NCBI RefSeq assembly: GCF_000142905.1
Contig: NW_013657662.1
Location: 251,328 to 315,327 of the forward strand
DNA from: Thecamonas trahens ATCC 50062
Lineage: Eukaryota; Apusozoa; Apusomonadida; Apusomonadidae
Length of the DNA stretch: 64,000 nt
Direction: 5' to 3'
The notes beneath the pieces were generated by a model that saw nothing but the letters and a program-made list of their open reading frames with translations, was not told the origin of the DNA and did not search any database. Positions 20,920-33,400 of the stretch are shown here, piece after piece (positions within the stretch are counted from its first letter, which is position 1; the number at the start of each line of letters is the position of its first letter). A program made the position numbers and the translations under genes.

Positions 20920-22126
20920 TCATTTGGACTTGAGTGCGTGGACAAGCCAGTCGAGCCCCTCATCAATGCCCACGCCCTCGATGGCTGAGGTCTTGAAGAT
21001 CTGCCATTGGCGGTCGCGGATACGGGCAAGGCCGAGCGCCTCGGTCACCTCGGCCGGCGTGAGTGCGCCGTCGACATCCTGCTTGTTGGCAAAGACAACC
21101 AGCGGAACACCGTTGAGGTCTTCTTCTTCAAACATGGCCGTTAGCTCCTCTGCTGAGATGCCGATGCGCTCGCGATCCGACGAGTCTACCACGTAGATGA
21201 GCGCGGAGGTGGCCTCGCCAAAGTAGCACCGCCAGTACGGCCGGATCGAAGCCTGCCCGCCCAGATCCCAGACCGAGAACGTGACGTTCTTGTATGTAAC
21301 CTCCTCCACATTGAAGCCGATAGTGGGGATGGTGGTCACCACCTCTCCGCAGTGCATCCGATACAGGATGGTCGTCTTGCCCGCGTTGTCCAGCCCCAGG
21401 ATGAGAATGCGCATCTCCTTCTCACCCCACAGCTTGGAGAGCATCGACGTGAAAAAGTTACCTGTCCATCATTGCCCGCAACCCCCCCCCCCCGCCCCCG
21501 CCCACGCGCAAAGAGCCCAACCCCCATCCCCATCCCCGTTCCGCTCTTGTGTGAGTGCCCTGCTACCTTCCTTCCCGTCGCTGTGCCCGCCCACGTCACG
21601 CCCCCCCTCCGTCTGACCCCCCCCCCNNNNNNNNNNNNNNNNNNNNNNNNNNNNNNNNNNNNNNNNNNNNNNNNNNNNNNNNNNNNNNNNNNNNNNNNNN
21701 NNNNNNNNNNNNNNNNNNNNNNNNNNNNNNNNNNNNNNNNNNNNNNNNNNNNNNNNNNNNNNNNNNNNNNNNNNNNNNNNNNNNNNNNNNNNNNNNNNNN
21801 NNNNNNNNNNNNNNNNNNNNNNNNNNNNNNNNNNNNNNNNNNNNNNNNNNNNNNNNNNNNNNNNNNNNNNNNNNNNNNNNNNNNNNNNNNNNNNNNNNNN
21901 NNNNNNNNNNNNNNNGTACCGTACCCGTACCCCGTACCGACGGAGGGAGGGAGGGGTGGGGGGGGGGGGGGGGGCACGCCGCAGTGCACCCACCATCACC
22001 CACTCAATGTACATGCATCATGCATCACCATCTCGCCCCCCCCCTCTCCCCCTCCTCCTCCTCCTCTTCCTCTTCCTCATCGTCTTCCTTCTGATCACTC
22101 TCTCATCCCGCCATCCTCACACCCAT
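20920..22126 (-). CDS. ARL1: ARL1 small GTPase, intron interrupted by an assembly gap
   Basis: Exon 2 (21461..20920) reads [20 protein letters not shown], then GLDNAGKTT (P-loop), PTIGFNVE (switch I), [17 protein letters not shown] (switch [11 protein letters not shown] is the ARL1 hallmark) and NKQD. The exon begins after a CAG acceptor with GT-AAC, so exon 1 must supply ATGG. ATGG before a GTGTGAGG donor at 22126..22123 fits exactly. That gives 181 aa, the same as animal ARL1, with Gly2 available for myristoylation. The first exon is tentative because the intron contains 289 unknown bases. ARL1-GTP recruits GRIP golgins to the trans-Golgi. Confidence 0.9.
21627..21915. other. Assembly gap (289 N) inside the ARL1 intron
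   Basis: This run of Ns is preceded by C10 (21617-21626). It is followed at 21916 by the graded series GTACC, GTACCC, GTACCCC, GTACC, then GGGAGGG sequence and a G17 run (21958-21974). The break evidently occurred within homopolymer-rich intron sequence. The true length is unknown. Confidence 0.99.
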
Positions 22127-22272
22127 CGCTGAACAACTCCCCTTTCTCCCGGCCCTCCTCCTCCCCCACCAGGTTCACTCCATCACACATCCCCCCTCCC
22201 CTCCCCCCTCCCCCTCCCCCCCCCCCCCTCCCCCTACCCTCCCACACACCCACACACCTCACCATAACAGAA

Positions 22273-24194
22273 ATGGTGTTTGAACTCCCCGTACCAACGG
22301 CAGCAACACAGCCAGAACCTATGGGCTACCCACTCGCTCCCACGGCTGTGCGTGCGCAGCCCGTCCTGGCGGTCGTCCCCTGGGCAGGCTCGGGCGCAGG
22401 CATGGTTGGCGCTGATGAGGTCCGGGCACGGCTGGCTGGGACTAGCGGATGGGGCGACGAGCACGGGAGTGGAAGCGATGACGACGAAGGAGCCACTGAT
22501 GCTCAGGCTAGTCATGCCGGAGCATACACCCGCTGGGGCCTTAATGAGCTCTTGGCCACGTCCGAGGGCAGAGGCCGCGACCATATCTCGCCTGAGATGC
22601 GCGGCCGGATGGCGAGCATCCGAGAGGCTCGCAAGGCTGCCGAGCGTGAACGCGGCCAGGAGCGCGAGGACGACGGCGGGGACGGCGTGCCCAAGGCAAT
22701 GAGCCAGGATCACTACGCTGCGCTGGGGCTGGGTGCCGCCGGGCTCGGCGCCTCGGCCGACGAGCTCAAGGCCGCCTACCGCGCCATGGTCCTCGTCACT
22801 CACCCGGACAAGAACGAAGACATGGCTGACGGTAAGGCCTTTGACGCGGTGCAGGTAGCGTTCGACCTCCTCTCCGACCCAGCCGAGCGGGTCAAGTACG
22901 ACTCGCTGTACCGGACGTGTGACGCCGTACCTTCAGAAGACGACATGATCCGGGCGGCAACGGCCGGTGGCAACGCGTACTATGAACTGCTGCGCCCCGT
23001 CTTTGCACGTAACCTCCGCTGGTCGCTCCACGAGCCTACCGTTGCCGACTTTGGCGACGCCGAGTCACCATATGCCGACGTGGAGGCCTTTTACGACTTT
23101 TGGCTTGCCTTTGAGTCCTGGCGCGACCTCTCAATGCTCTGTGAGTACGATCTAAGCAAGGCCGGCGATCGGTACGAGCGGCGCTGGATGCTCAAGCACA
23201 ACGAGCGCGAGAACAAGGCCCGCCGCAAGGCCGAGGTGGCCCGGCTTGACAAGCTTGTGCGAACGGCGCAAAAGTACGACCCGCGGATCAAGGCCGCCAA
23301 GGCTGCGGCTCGCAAGGCCAAGGCTGATGCCAAGGCTGCCAAAAAGGCTGAGGCCAAGGCCCGCCGCGAGGCCCAGGCCCAGGCCCGCAAGGCCAAGGCC
23401 GAGGCCAAGGCTGCCGCCGAGGAGGCCGCCGCCGCCGAGGCCGCCGCCAAGCGCCAGCAGCGCCAGCGGCTTCGCAAGACCGCCCGCAAGACCATTCGCC
23501 AGCACGCCAAGACTGCCGAGCTCGAGTTTACCCTCTGCGAGCAGTTTGTCATCGACGCCCACGAGGACGAGCTCATTGCGGTGTACGAGGAGCTGGTGGC
23601 GGCGGCGGCGACCGCAACGCAAAGGTCAGCGAAGAGCAGGCAGTCGTTATCCGCAAGATCATTTCCGCAGCCGCTGCCGGAGTCAAGGCGCGGATCGAAG
23701 AGTCGCGACAGATCCTTGCGCGCGAAAACGAGGCCCGTAAGGCCCGCCAGGCGGCATCGGCCAAGGTGAGCAGCAAGCCGTGGACTGCCGATGAGCTCTC
23801 GCTCTTTGCCAAAGCCGTGGCCAAGTTTCCCGGCGGAACAGCCAACCGGTGGCAGGAAATTGCCGGCTTTGTCGGCCGGAGCGTCAAAGAGTGCCAGGTC
23901 AAGATGCGCGACTACAAGAGCATGCCGCCGCCAAGCGCAACAACAACAGCGTCGAGTCCTACACCGTCGGCGCCGAGCCCTGCGCCCGCTGCAGGCGCGC
24001 CGGCCGGCCCGCCCATGGGCGACTGGACGCCTACCCAGCAAAAGCAGCTCGAGGACGCCATGGTCAAGTACACCAAGGACATGGGCAAGGAGCGGTGGAA
24101 GGCCATCGCCGCCGCCGTCGACGGCAAGAACAAGAAGGAGTGCAAGGCCCGGTTCAAGGAGCTCGTTCTCTTTTACTCGCAGCAGGGCAAGTGA
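22273..24194 (+). CDS. DNAJC2: DNAJC2/MPP11 (Zuotin) ribosome-associated J-protein, frame broken once
   Basis: About 640 residues from the ATG in AGAAATGGTG. The N-terminal region precedes a J domain (DHYAALGLG...; HPD in VTHPDKNEDMADGKAFDAV). A Zuotin-homology stretch follows (FARNLRWS; YADVEAFYDFWLAFESW), then a highly charged Ala/Lys coiled segment, and two SANT/Myb domains (KPWTADELSLFAKAVAKFPG; DWTPTQQKQLEDAMVKY). The C-terminal SANT pair is the animal-type MPP11 architecture. The protein acts with an atypical Hsp70 at the ribosomal tunnel exit on nascent chains. The frame changes at 23595-23610; one extra G after GAGCTGGTG gives ELVGGGGDRNAKVSEEQ and rejoins the SANT half. Its stop is 2 bp from the TFIIH p44 stop. 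Confidence 0.9.
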
Positions 24195-24196
24195 GC

Positions 24197-25761
24197 TCAG
24201 GGCTGCGACGAGGTTGCCGCCGCTGCCTGACTCGGATACGATGCCTTTTGCGGCTCGGCGGGCGCGTGAGCCGGCATCTGGCACCCGGGACAGTTGTGGA
24301 GCGTGTCGTGGACAAAGTTGTCACACTCGAAACAAAAGAGCTGGTGGCAGAGCGGGCAGACGCGAAACGGCGCGTTGTCAACAGTAGCAACTGGTGGGAG
24401 GAGGGCGGCACAGGCAAAGCACGAGCCCGGGAGAGCGGCGAGCACGTCGGCCGATGGCGGCTCGTACTTGGCAACAGGAAAGAGGTGGTGGTAGGAGCGG
24501 GCGAGATGCGGCGGGGCCACCAGGGTCAGTCCGCAGGTGACGCAATCGGTCGGGATCTCGCACATCTTGGACCCGCAGTTGGGGCAGATGTAGCCAGTAT
24601 CCGTGAGGTACTGGTGGCAGGCGCAGAGCGAAGCGACGGCCCGGGTGTCGGTCACCGTTCCTGGGTTGTGCTCCGGCCCTGCCGGCGTCTCGACGCCAGG
24701 AAAGCCCATCTTGACGAGCGCGTTACCAAAGGCCTTGGCCCCGCGCTTGACAGGGGTCGGAACCGCATGCGAGAGCAGGATCTGTCGAAAGTGGTGTGAC
24801 GAGGTCGGGACGGCGTACTTTCCGCCCGTGGCGTCGGCGAGGTACTGCAGGACCCGCAGCGCAGCGCCAAAGCCGATGACTGACGCTCTGATTCCAGCGT
24901 CGCGGACCTCATTGATGGTGTGAAGCACATTGCCTGGATCACATGTTGTGAGCGACGAGAAGACGACGAGGATCTCGCGGGCGCCGTACTTTGGCAGCGA
25001 GGCAAGTGATGTCTTGGCCAAGTTGAGCGCGTTCTGCAGCGAGGGCTCGGCGCCAACGGTCAGGCCTGGGCCGGACAGTGCCTCGATGTGCTGCGATGGA
25101 TTGCCGCCCATCTCGGTGACAAGCGTCGCCTTGCGCGACTTGGTCACGATAATGCCCATGTGCGAGATGGGATTCAGGTCAAAGAACTCGCGCACAAACG
25201 CCTCCATGGCCTTGACCACCACTGCATGCCGCGTCGGCCGCATGTCGGTTGCCCGCAGCGACGTCGACATGTCCAGGATGACAAACAGCCGTCGGATGAT
25301 GCCACGGCGGACCATGCCCTCGTCATCGGCCTCGACCCGTCTGATGGATGCCGTGGAAAGGTGTGAGTGGATGGAAGGCTTCTCCGCGGTCTCGCACACG
25401 TACATGCGAGTACACGAACAGGCAAGGCCTCATCGGACGCCATGGCTGTGTCTCGGCATCATGCTCGGCGTACTTGTGTTCGGCGTACGCGTGCTGTGTG
25501 CAGATGTGTGCCGTGCGCAGCCTCTGCATCGGGTGCGCACACGCTCCCCACCCATAGCCCATCCTCCTTCCTCCTCTCAACCTCTATCCAGCAGCCCGTC
25601 TTTTGCATCTATACGTACGTGTTTTCCAGCAGATTCTGCCTCAGCTTGTCCACACCCACCAGTGTGCCATCGCCAGCCTCGCGCAGGGTCTCCCACGGGC
25701 GCTCATACGTTTGCTCCCAGGTAAAGGCGCCCACGTTGTCGTCCGAGTCCGAGTCCGACAT
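24197..25761 (-). CDS. GTF2H2: TFIIH core subunit p44 (GTF2H2/SSL1), two exons
   Basis: Exon 1 (25761..25619) encodes MSDSDSDDNV...AFTWEQTYERPWETL, the conserved p44 N-terminus. A GTACGT donor and CATCAG acceptor (intron 25618..25341) join it to exon 2 (25340..24197) for 428 aa. Exon 2 has a von Willebrand A domain (RRLFVILDMSTSL; DLNPISHMGIIVTKS), then paired CxxC zinc fingers (YICPNCGSKMC; IPTDCVTCGL) and a C-terminal RING-like C4C4 domain (CFACA; CPLCHQLFCFECDNF; CPGCQ). p44 activates the XPD helicase within TFIIH for transcription initiation and nucleotide-excision repair. The promoter, with a G26 run, is shared with Raptor. Confidence 0.95.
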
Positions 25762-25802
25762 GGCGCACAAGCAGCGGGGGGAGGTGTGTGTGTGTGTGTG
25801 GT

Positions 25803-25828
25803 GGGGGGGGGGGGGGGGGGGGGGGGGG
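25803..25828. repeat. G26 homopolymer with adjacent (GT)n
   Basis: Twenty-six consecutive G, preceded by GTGTGTGTGTGTGTGGT. It is the longest homopolymer in the window. It lies between the divergent TFIIH p44 and Raptor genes, 42 bp upstream of the p44 start, where it reads as poly-C on the p44 sense strand. Confidence 0.97.
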
Positions 25829-26016
25829 AGGATAGGGTGGAGTGAGGTGGTACGACAGGAATGGCATGGTTTATGCGTCGATGACCGCGTGTAGTCTCGC
25901 ACCCCTTCCGCCGGTCCGTCCGTCCGTCCGCCCGACCCGCCGGTCCGTCGGCTTGCTCTCCCTCCCACTCTCCCCCGAACACTCACCCTCACACTGGCAC
26001 TCCCCACTCGTCGGAC

Positions 26017-29000
26017 ATGGCCAAGACGACGGGCGAGGAGGCCCATGGGCCGAGCCAGCCTCAGTTTTTCACCACGCATGCACGCCACCTGGCCTTGGAC
26101 TCGTTCGGTGCTCCGCGGCTGCAGGACTGGCGCATGCGTGAACGGGTACGACTGGCAAGGGTGGGGCCCGGCGAGGGGGGGGGGGGGGGGGGGAGGCTAA
26201 GCGCGTGGCTTCTACGGCTCTTTTCACAGACAGGATCCCCCGCTGGCGGCCGGGACCATGAGGGCTGGTAATATGGTTTGGAGGAGTTGGGTGGTTCAAA
26301 GGTGGCTCACTGTAGAAGGTTTGTGCTTGGCTGTGTGGTTGGAGGAGGGGATGTAGATGAAGACCTTGTCTGTGGCGCTGGTCATGTGTCTCAATGTGGG
26401 CGTGGACCCGCCGGACGTGATCAAGATCGAGCCATGCGCCCGGCTCGAGTGCTGGGTTGACCCGTCGTCGCTCCCGCCGCGGGAGAGCCTGGAGACGATC
26501 GGCAACGCATTGCAGGCACAGTATGCGCGATGGCAGCTCAAGACGCGATACAAGCAGGGGCTTGATCCGACTGCTGATGACGTCAAGACGCTATGCCTCT
26601 CACTGCGGCGACACGCCCGCGACGCGCACGTGCTTTTCCACTACAACGGGCATGGGGTACCGCATCCGACGACCTCGGGCGAGATGTGGGTCTTCAACTC
26701 CAACTACACCCAGTACATCCCGCTCTCGATGTACGATCTGCAGTCGTGGCTCGGCTCGCCGTCGATTTTTGTTTTTGACTGCGCAGGGGCCGGGCTCCTC
26801 GTCGACGCCCTGTTGCGGTTCGGCAAGCAGCGGATGCGTGACGAGGCGCGGGCAGCAGCGGCGGAGCAGGCGCGCGGCGGGCGAGGCGCAGAAGGATCCG
26901 GACGCGACGGCAGCGTGTCAGGAGGCATCGGCGGGCGGAGCAGATCGTCGCGGTCGTCGCGCAAGGCCTCCCGCAGCCGCGGTTCGGATGGCTCCGCCCG
27001 CGGTCGGTCGACGCCGCGCCCGTTCTCGATGAAGGACTGCCTCATTCTCGCGGCGTGCGGCCCTGAGGAGAGCCTGCCGCAGAATCCGGTGCTCCCCGCC
27101 GATGTCTTTACCGCCTGCCTCACCACACCGATCAAGATGGCGCTCCGCTGGTTCTGTGCCACTTCGGTTCTCTCCTCGGTCGGCCTCGAGGTGGTGGACG
27201 CCATTCCGGGGCGGCTCTCCGACCGGCGGACGCCGCTTGGCGAGCTCAACTGGATCTTTACGGCCATCACCGATTCGATTGCGTGGAACGTTCTGCCGCG
27301 GCCGCTCTTCCAGAAGTTGTTCCGCCAGGACCTGCTTGTGGCCTCGCTCTTCCGCAACTTTCTTCTTGCCGAGCGTGTCATGCGTGCCTCGGGCTGCACG
27401 CCGATCTCGGTCCCCGCACTGCCGACTACCCACAACCACCCGCTGTGGGAGGCGTGGGACCTGGCGGCGGACGTGTGTCTCGCGCAGGTGGCAGTCATGA
27501 TCCACCCGCCACCGAGCGGGCCGCCGCGATACAGGCACTCGACGTTTTTTGCCGAGCAGCTGACAGCGTTTGAGCTGTGGCTCGAGCTTGGCGCCGTCGG
27601 ACTGGATCCGCCGGAGCAGCTCCCGATTGTGTTGCAAGTCTTGCTCTCGCAGTCACACAGGCTGCGTGCGCTGCAGCTACTGGCACGGTTTGTGGACATG
27701 GACGCTTGGGCGGTCAACCTTGCACTCTCGGTTGGTATCTTCCCGTACGTTCTCAAGCTGCTGCAGTCGCCGGCAGCGGATCTGCGCCCGGTCTTGGTCT
27801 TCATCTGGGCCAAGATTCTGGCGGTTGACCCGTCGTGCCAGAAGGATCTGGTCAAGAACGGGGTCCACGGATACTTTGTCAATGCTCTTGTGGTCGCCAC
27901 CGGAAACGTCTTGGCGGTGGCGCCATCATCAAGCGAGCTGGAAGCTGCGCAGCGCGAGCAAGTGCATGCGCTTTTTGTGCTCGCCGCCATCGTTGCCAAC
28001 TTTCCGGCCGGCCAAAACGCCTGTCTCCTGGCAGGCATGCTGAGCGCTTGCATGCGAGTGCTCGAGACGGCGGCGCACCCGCGGGTCATAGTCTGGGCAT
28101 GCACTGCGCTTGGCAAGCTCTGGCTCCGGGCCGAAGACGTCAAGGTCGAGGCCAAACGCCACTATGCACTCGACTCTGTCACCCCGCACTTGCTCCACCA
28201 GGTGCCCGAGGTCCGTGCAGCTGCCACCTTTGCGCTCGGCGCGCTGTTTGATGGTCCGCTGTCGGCGCTGCCAGCGCGGGCGCGGGCGCGGGCGCGGGCC
28301 GAGGCTGCCCAGCGCGCCGAGGTCGACCAGTCGATCGCGTTTCAACTGCTGCAGGTCACAACCGACGCCTCGCAGCTTGTCCGCCGCGAACTCCTCCATG
28401 CGTTTGCCGAGTACATGGCTGCCAACATGGCGCTGTTTGTGGAGGTTGCCACGGAGTTTTACCGCGACGAAGCAAGTCGGTTTGCGGGCGATGGCAAGAG
28501 CGGCGGGCCAGGCGAGCCCGGTGACGAGACCAACAGCATGCCACCCACCAGTGACAATCCCGGCCACATGGTGTGCGCGGCAGTTTGGTCGGTCCTCGTT
28601 GGCCTGGTCGTCGACCCGTACCCGTATGTCCGCCGGCTTGCGCGCGTCCTGCTCGAGGCAGTCGGCTCGCACGTCGACGGGCTTATGGCGCTGATCAAGC
28701 CACCCACGCTGCCGTCGGAGCTCATGGCGGCGCGGACACCGTCAGCATCGGACGCCGGAACTGCGAGTGGTGAGTCGCCGGCGAGTGAGTTAAGCGACTT
28801 TGCCCCGGGCACCAAGGGCAAGGCCAAAATCAAGGCCAAAGGCAAGGCCAAGGCCAAGGCCAAGGCCAAGGGTGGGTCAAGCGCCGGAGGTCAGAGCTCG
28901 AACGAGGCCAGCAGCGGCCAGCCGTCGCCACGCGGATCGGGGCTGTCGGCGCCGTCGGGAAAGTCGCGAGTGGCGACGGCAGTCAGGCGCAGCTCCGGCC

Positions 29001-30430
29001 TGGCAGGCGGCGTTGGGAGCAGCGGGCAGCTGCGGCGAACGCCGCAGCTCGGCTCGAACGAGATTCTCTCCGAGCTCGCCAGCCCCGGAGGCTCGGGCGA
29101 GGGCTCGTCTCGGCCATCGTCGCCGGCCGTCTCCGAGTCGTCCGATGGCGAGCTGGTGCTTGAGATGGACGGTCTCGAGTCGAAGTTTTTCCACTGGATG
29201 CGGCTGGGCATGGTGGGCAAGTGGCAAAGTGGCACCAGCGAGCGGCGTGGCGGCGAGCGGCTCGGCGAAGCACTGGACGCACTTGTGGAGGCTAGCAAGG
29301 AAGAGCACGCCGAAGGAGGAGGGAACGGAGGCCAGACGGCGGTGGGTATGGACGGCGTGGTGGCCTTGGGGCGGACGGCGTCGCGGCTCTGGCGCGAGAT
29401 TCGCAACGACCGGGTGCAAACCGAGGCGCAGGACGCGGCGCTGGTGGCCGGCAAGTGCAAGCTGGAAGACCAGGTGGGGATTCTGGACAACGACGGACAC
29501 ATTCCGCTGCTGGTCAAGTTTGATCCGTTCGAGTCGCGGCTCATTGTGGCGGACGAGCAGTCGCTCATCACGGTGTGGAACTGGGAGAGCGGAACGCGAG
29601 TCGGTCGGTTCACCAACGACAACGTAGTCGGCTCGCGCATGTCGTCGCTCGACCTCATCAATGCCGAGCAGAGCTCGCTCGTGCTCGTCGGCACCGACGA
29701 GGGCGTGGTCCGAGTCTGGCGCAACGTTGGGTCAACAGCGCGGGCGCCGAGCCTGGTCACGTCGTGGCGGGCGCTTGCGGAGCAGGTGCCGGGCAAGCGC
29801 GGCGCAGGGCTCATCACCTCGTGGCAACAATCATCGGGCTACCTCTTTTGCGGCGGCGACGTGCCTTTCGTGCGGGTGTGGGACCTGCGGCGCGAGATGG
29901 CGGTGCTCGATATCCCGACAGGGACCGAGAGCTCGGTGACCGCGCTGACAACCGACGGGTCGTCGACGCTTGTCGGCGCGACCGGCGACGGACGAGTGCT
30001 TGTGTTTGACCTCCGTGCGCCGGCGCGCGAAGCGCTGGTCAAGGCCATCGCCGCCCACTCGTCGTGGGTCCTCGACGTCCACATGCGCGGGCCCCGACAT
30101 GTCATCTCGGGCTCGTCGGGCGGCTCGATTCGAACTTGGGACTTGCGGGCCGACGGCCCAACAGCACAAATCAAGGCGTACGACAAGGGCATGACTGCGC
30201 TGGCGGTCCACCCGTCTGCGCCGCTAATGGCCGCAGGCTCGCAGAATCAGTTTGTCAAGGTCTTCAATACCTCCGGCAAGGAGCTGTCCAAGATTTGTTT
30301 TTACGACGGCTTTCTTGGCCAGCGCATCGGTGCTGTCTCCTCACTTGCCTTTCACCCCCACCGCCTGTTCCTTGGCGTGGGCTCGACAGACTCGATAGTC
30401 TCTATCTACGCGTCTGAGCAATACCGGTGA
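26017..30430 (+). CDS. RPTOR: Raptor, TORC1 scaffold subunit, two exons
   Basis: Exon 1 (26017..26145, 43 codons) ends DWRMRER. Exon 2 (26357..30430) resumes MKTLSVALVMCLNVGVDPPD, exactly as in Raptor orthologues, giving 1,400 aa. The intron (26146..26356) has GTACGA...TGTAG ends and a G19 run. The N-terminal Raptor-conserved, caspase-like domain is clear (FHYNGHGVPHPTTSGEMWVF; YIPLSMYDLQSWLGSPSIF). Armadillo/HEAT helices follow to ~residue 780, then a low-complexity linker with a Lys-Ala-Lys-Gly repeat, then C-terminal WD40 repeats from ~1045 (LITVWNWESGTRVGRF; VRVWDLRREM). Raptor presents substrates with TOS motifs to the TOR kinase. A Ser/Arg/Gly insertion (~180-225) interrupts the conserved domain. 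Confidence 0.97.
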
Positions 30431-30442
30431 GTGTTTTTACGT

Positions 30443-33400
30443 CTAGCCCGACGACGAGTCGGATGACGAGCCGGATGACGAGTCGGATGACGAGTTGGAC
30501 GACGAGTCGGATGACGAGTCGGATGACGAGTCGCCGTCCTTGCCGCTCTTGCTGCCATTGTTCTTCCAGGCAAAGCTCGACATTGAAAGCGAACGCATGC
30601 CTTGCATGTTCACCTCGTCCTGAACCTCTGGCATGGAGCTAGCAGGCTCAAAGGGCGCTGCTACCGCAGCAAGGATGGCCGAATCAGACAGTGAGCCGCG
30701 AATGCTGGCAGTCAGCGGCTCGGTCTCCCCCGAGGCAATCGAAGGGAGAACACCAGTTGTCTCGAGATCCGACAACCTGTCGCTTGCCGGGAGGACGTTG
30801 GAAGCGTCGTGGGTGGTCTGACGGCGCCTGCGCGTGGGAACATAGCGACGATGAATCTCGGTGCTTGATGATGCATGCTGATCGCGAGCCAATGGAGGTA
30901 GTGCCGTCCTCCCGGTGAACGTTGCCGCGGGTTTTGGCACGAGATGCGTTGGTGACAGTTGAGTGCTTGTTTGGGAGTCCGTGAGCGAGTGCGGGGTAGT
31001 TGTCCTCGAGCGCGCACGACGGTGGGAGCTGGAGCGCGTGGTGATGCGGACGCGAGAGCGTGGTAGACTTGATGTGCTTCGCAACGATGCCGGTGGCAAG
31101 CGAAAACGTGCCTGGAGCGGGGAGATGGCGAGCCGGGTGTCGCCCGCGGCTCGTGACTGGGCAGTGGCATGGGCGATGTGGTAGATGGATGTGTCGCGGC
31201 CAGTACCTGCAATTACCACAAGGTGCGGGCGGAGCGCAGCAAGGCGGATGGGCGGCGGGAGCTTGATGAGTTGAACATAGGCACCGTTGCGAGCATTGCG
31301 GACCTCGATAGCAAAGGTGGAGATGCCCAAGATGTAGTGGCCAAGCGAAGCAAGTGTGTGCGGGCGGCGGGTTAAGTAGAAGGTGGCGGCCAGTCGACCG
31401 GGCTGGCGAGATTGCGCGTCGACGACACCGACGAACAAACCGGCGGCAAGTGCCAGGTGCGACGACGGCCCGGCGAGATCAAGCTGGACAACAGCAGTGG
31501 GCATGGCAAGAGGGCCGGCGACCATCGAGATCGGTGGAGAGATGGCGAGGGCCAGATCCGAGTCGCGTTCGACGACCATGGCGCCAGCATCGGTTGCGAC
31601 AAGCAAAGAGCCGATGCACGGCCCGTTGAGGGCAAAGCGCATCGACGTGACCCGAGAAGAGAGCTCGAGCGTTGAGAGTAGCTCAAAGTGGAACGACTGC
31701 CAAGAGTAGACACGGATGGTGCCGTTTTTGGAGACGGTGGCGACTCGCGGATCAGGTCCACCCGAATCAAAGATGTCGACTAGGCGAGCGTGGCGCGAGG
31801 CAGTGAGCCGCTTGGTTACCCGGCTGCCGATCGAGTTGAGAAAGACGACAGTGATGGGGACGCGGGAGGAGTTCGAGTGCAGAAGTGCGACGTGGATGGC
31901 TGGTAAGACGTCGATACGTGACCAGCTGCCCTTGGCAATGCACGTGGGAGTCGCATCCAGGCCGGCGAGCGGTGAGGGTGCCAGGAAGACGCCCGAGGTT
32001 GTGGCATAAAGATGCTGCGAGCCGTACCATGCCCAGGCCGTGACGGGCATGCCAAATCGTGAGATGACTACGTATGGCATAAAGGACTGCATCCCGTCGC
32101 GCGCTGGTGCCAAGGCTGTGGCGTTGAGTTGCGAGCCGACGACCCGCGGCAGCGTGATGCGCGCAATGTCAGCGAGGCGGGCGCCCTTGGTGGAGCGGTT
32201 AAACTCGAGGGCACGAGTAAGAGTAGTGGTCCGATGAGCGACGATGGTCTCTCTGCGCTCGTCTCCCGACAACGTCGACGTGCAAAGCCCATTGAGCATG
32301 TGGGTGAAGAGAGTGTGGAGGCCACTCGATGAGGCGTCAAAGTGGATGCGGCCGCGGCCGAGCGCGGGACCAAACGGTTTGACATGATCCGGAACAAGGA
32401 TGTGCGCGACGAGGCGATTGCGACGCGGCACAGCCACAGCAACAACCGATGCGCGCAGAAGGACGCCAGAGTCAATGGCTGTGGATAGAGACGGCGCAAA
32501 CACAACAGCGACGTGGTGAGAGGCCTCAGGCGCATTGTTGGAAGCATACGACAGAGTGTCAGCGTGTGCCTCATCGTGATCCGGCTCGACGCGGCAGCGC
32601 AGGTCTGTCGTACCCACGCGAACAGTGAGCGACGGACTGGCAGCAGAGAGCGTGGCAACAAGCTGGTCAAAGGTGGTGCGCGAGGAGTTGTCCATGCCGG
32701 CGTTGATCGAGTCGGACTTGTGCAGAGTGACGTTGACGAGCCGCGGGTAAAGACTATCTTCGATGTTGAGGAGGGCGGCAACAAGGCGCGCGTCGGAAAC
32801 AGTGGCGAGATCGGCACGTTGCTTGGCAACCACGCCGGACGGATCGTACTCATCCAGCACGGCAGCTAGATCGCGCTTGTGTGCCATCGACTTGGTTGGC
32901 GCCGAAAGGCAGAACGGGATGACAACAGACGGGGTCCACACAATGGCTCGGAGCATGGCTCTCGGGCTGTGGGTGGATCGATGGATGCTTATGACAGTGG
33001 GGACAGGCGGAGCGCCGTCCGAGTGATGGATCTCGCCAACCCAGTTGACATGCGCCTCACACGCAAAGTAAAGTCGGTACCACGCCCCCAGCATCTTGGG
33101 ATCCTCTCTCGCCACAGCCGAGGAGGCATTGGATGGCCGCGGCTCGGTACCGTTGACCTTCCACGCGACGGGGACGTAGCGCGCGCTCAAACAGTCGGCG
33201 CTGCCGCTGCCGCTGCTGCTGCCGCTGCGGCTGTGGCTCGGCGAAGAAAGGTGGTCGCCTGGGGCTAGCCGCGAGCCATCGTTTGGAAATGCTGGCGAGC
33301 GTTCGCGCGAGTGGCGCCGGGGTCGAGCGTCGACAGCGAGGGCAGACCGCCGATAAGTTCGCCGCCGCCGGCGCTCGGGTGCAGTAGATCGGCGGCTTTG

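Noticed and set aside
23091..24284. 397-codon antisense frame over DNAJC2
   Set aside because: Ala/Leu/Ser-rich shadow of the charged coiled region; the J and SANT domains are on the plus strand.
26704..28155. 483-codon minus-strand frame inside Raptor
   Set aside because: Cys/Ser/Arg-rich translation of the antisense strand without domains; Raptor is conserved on the other strand.
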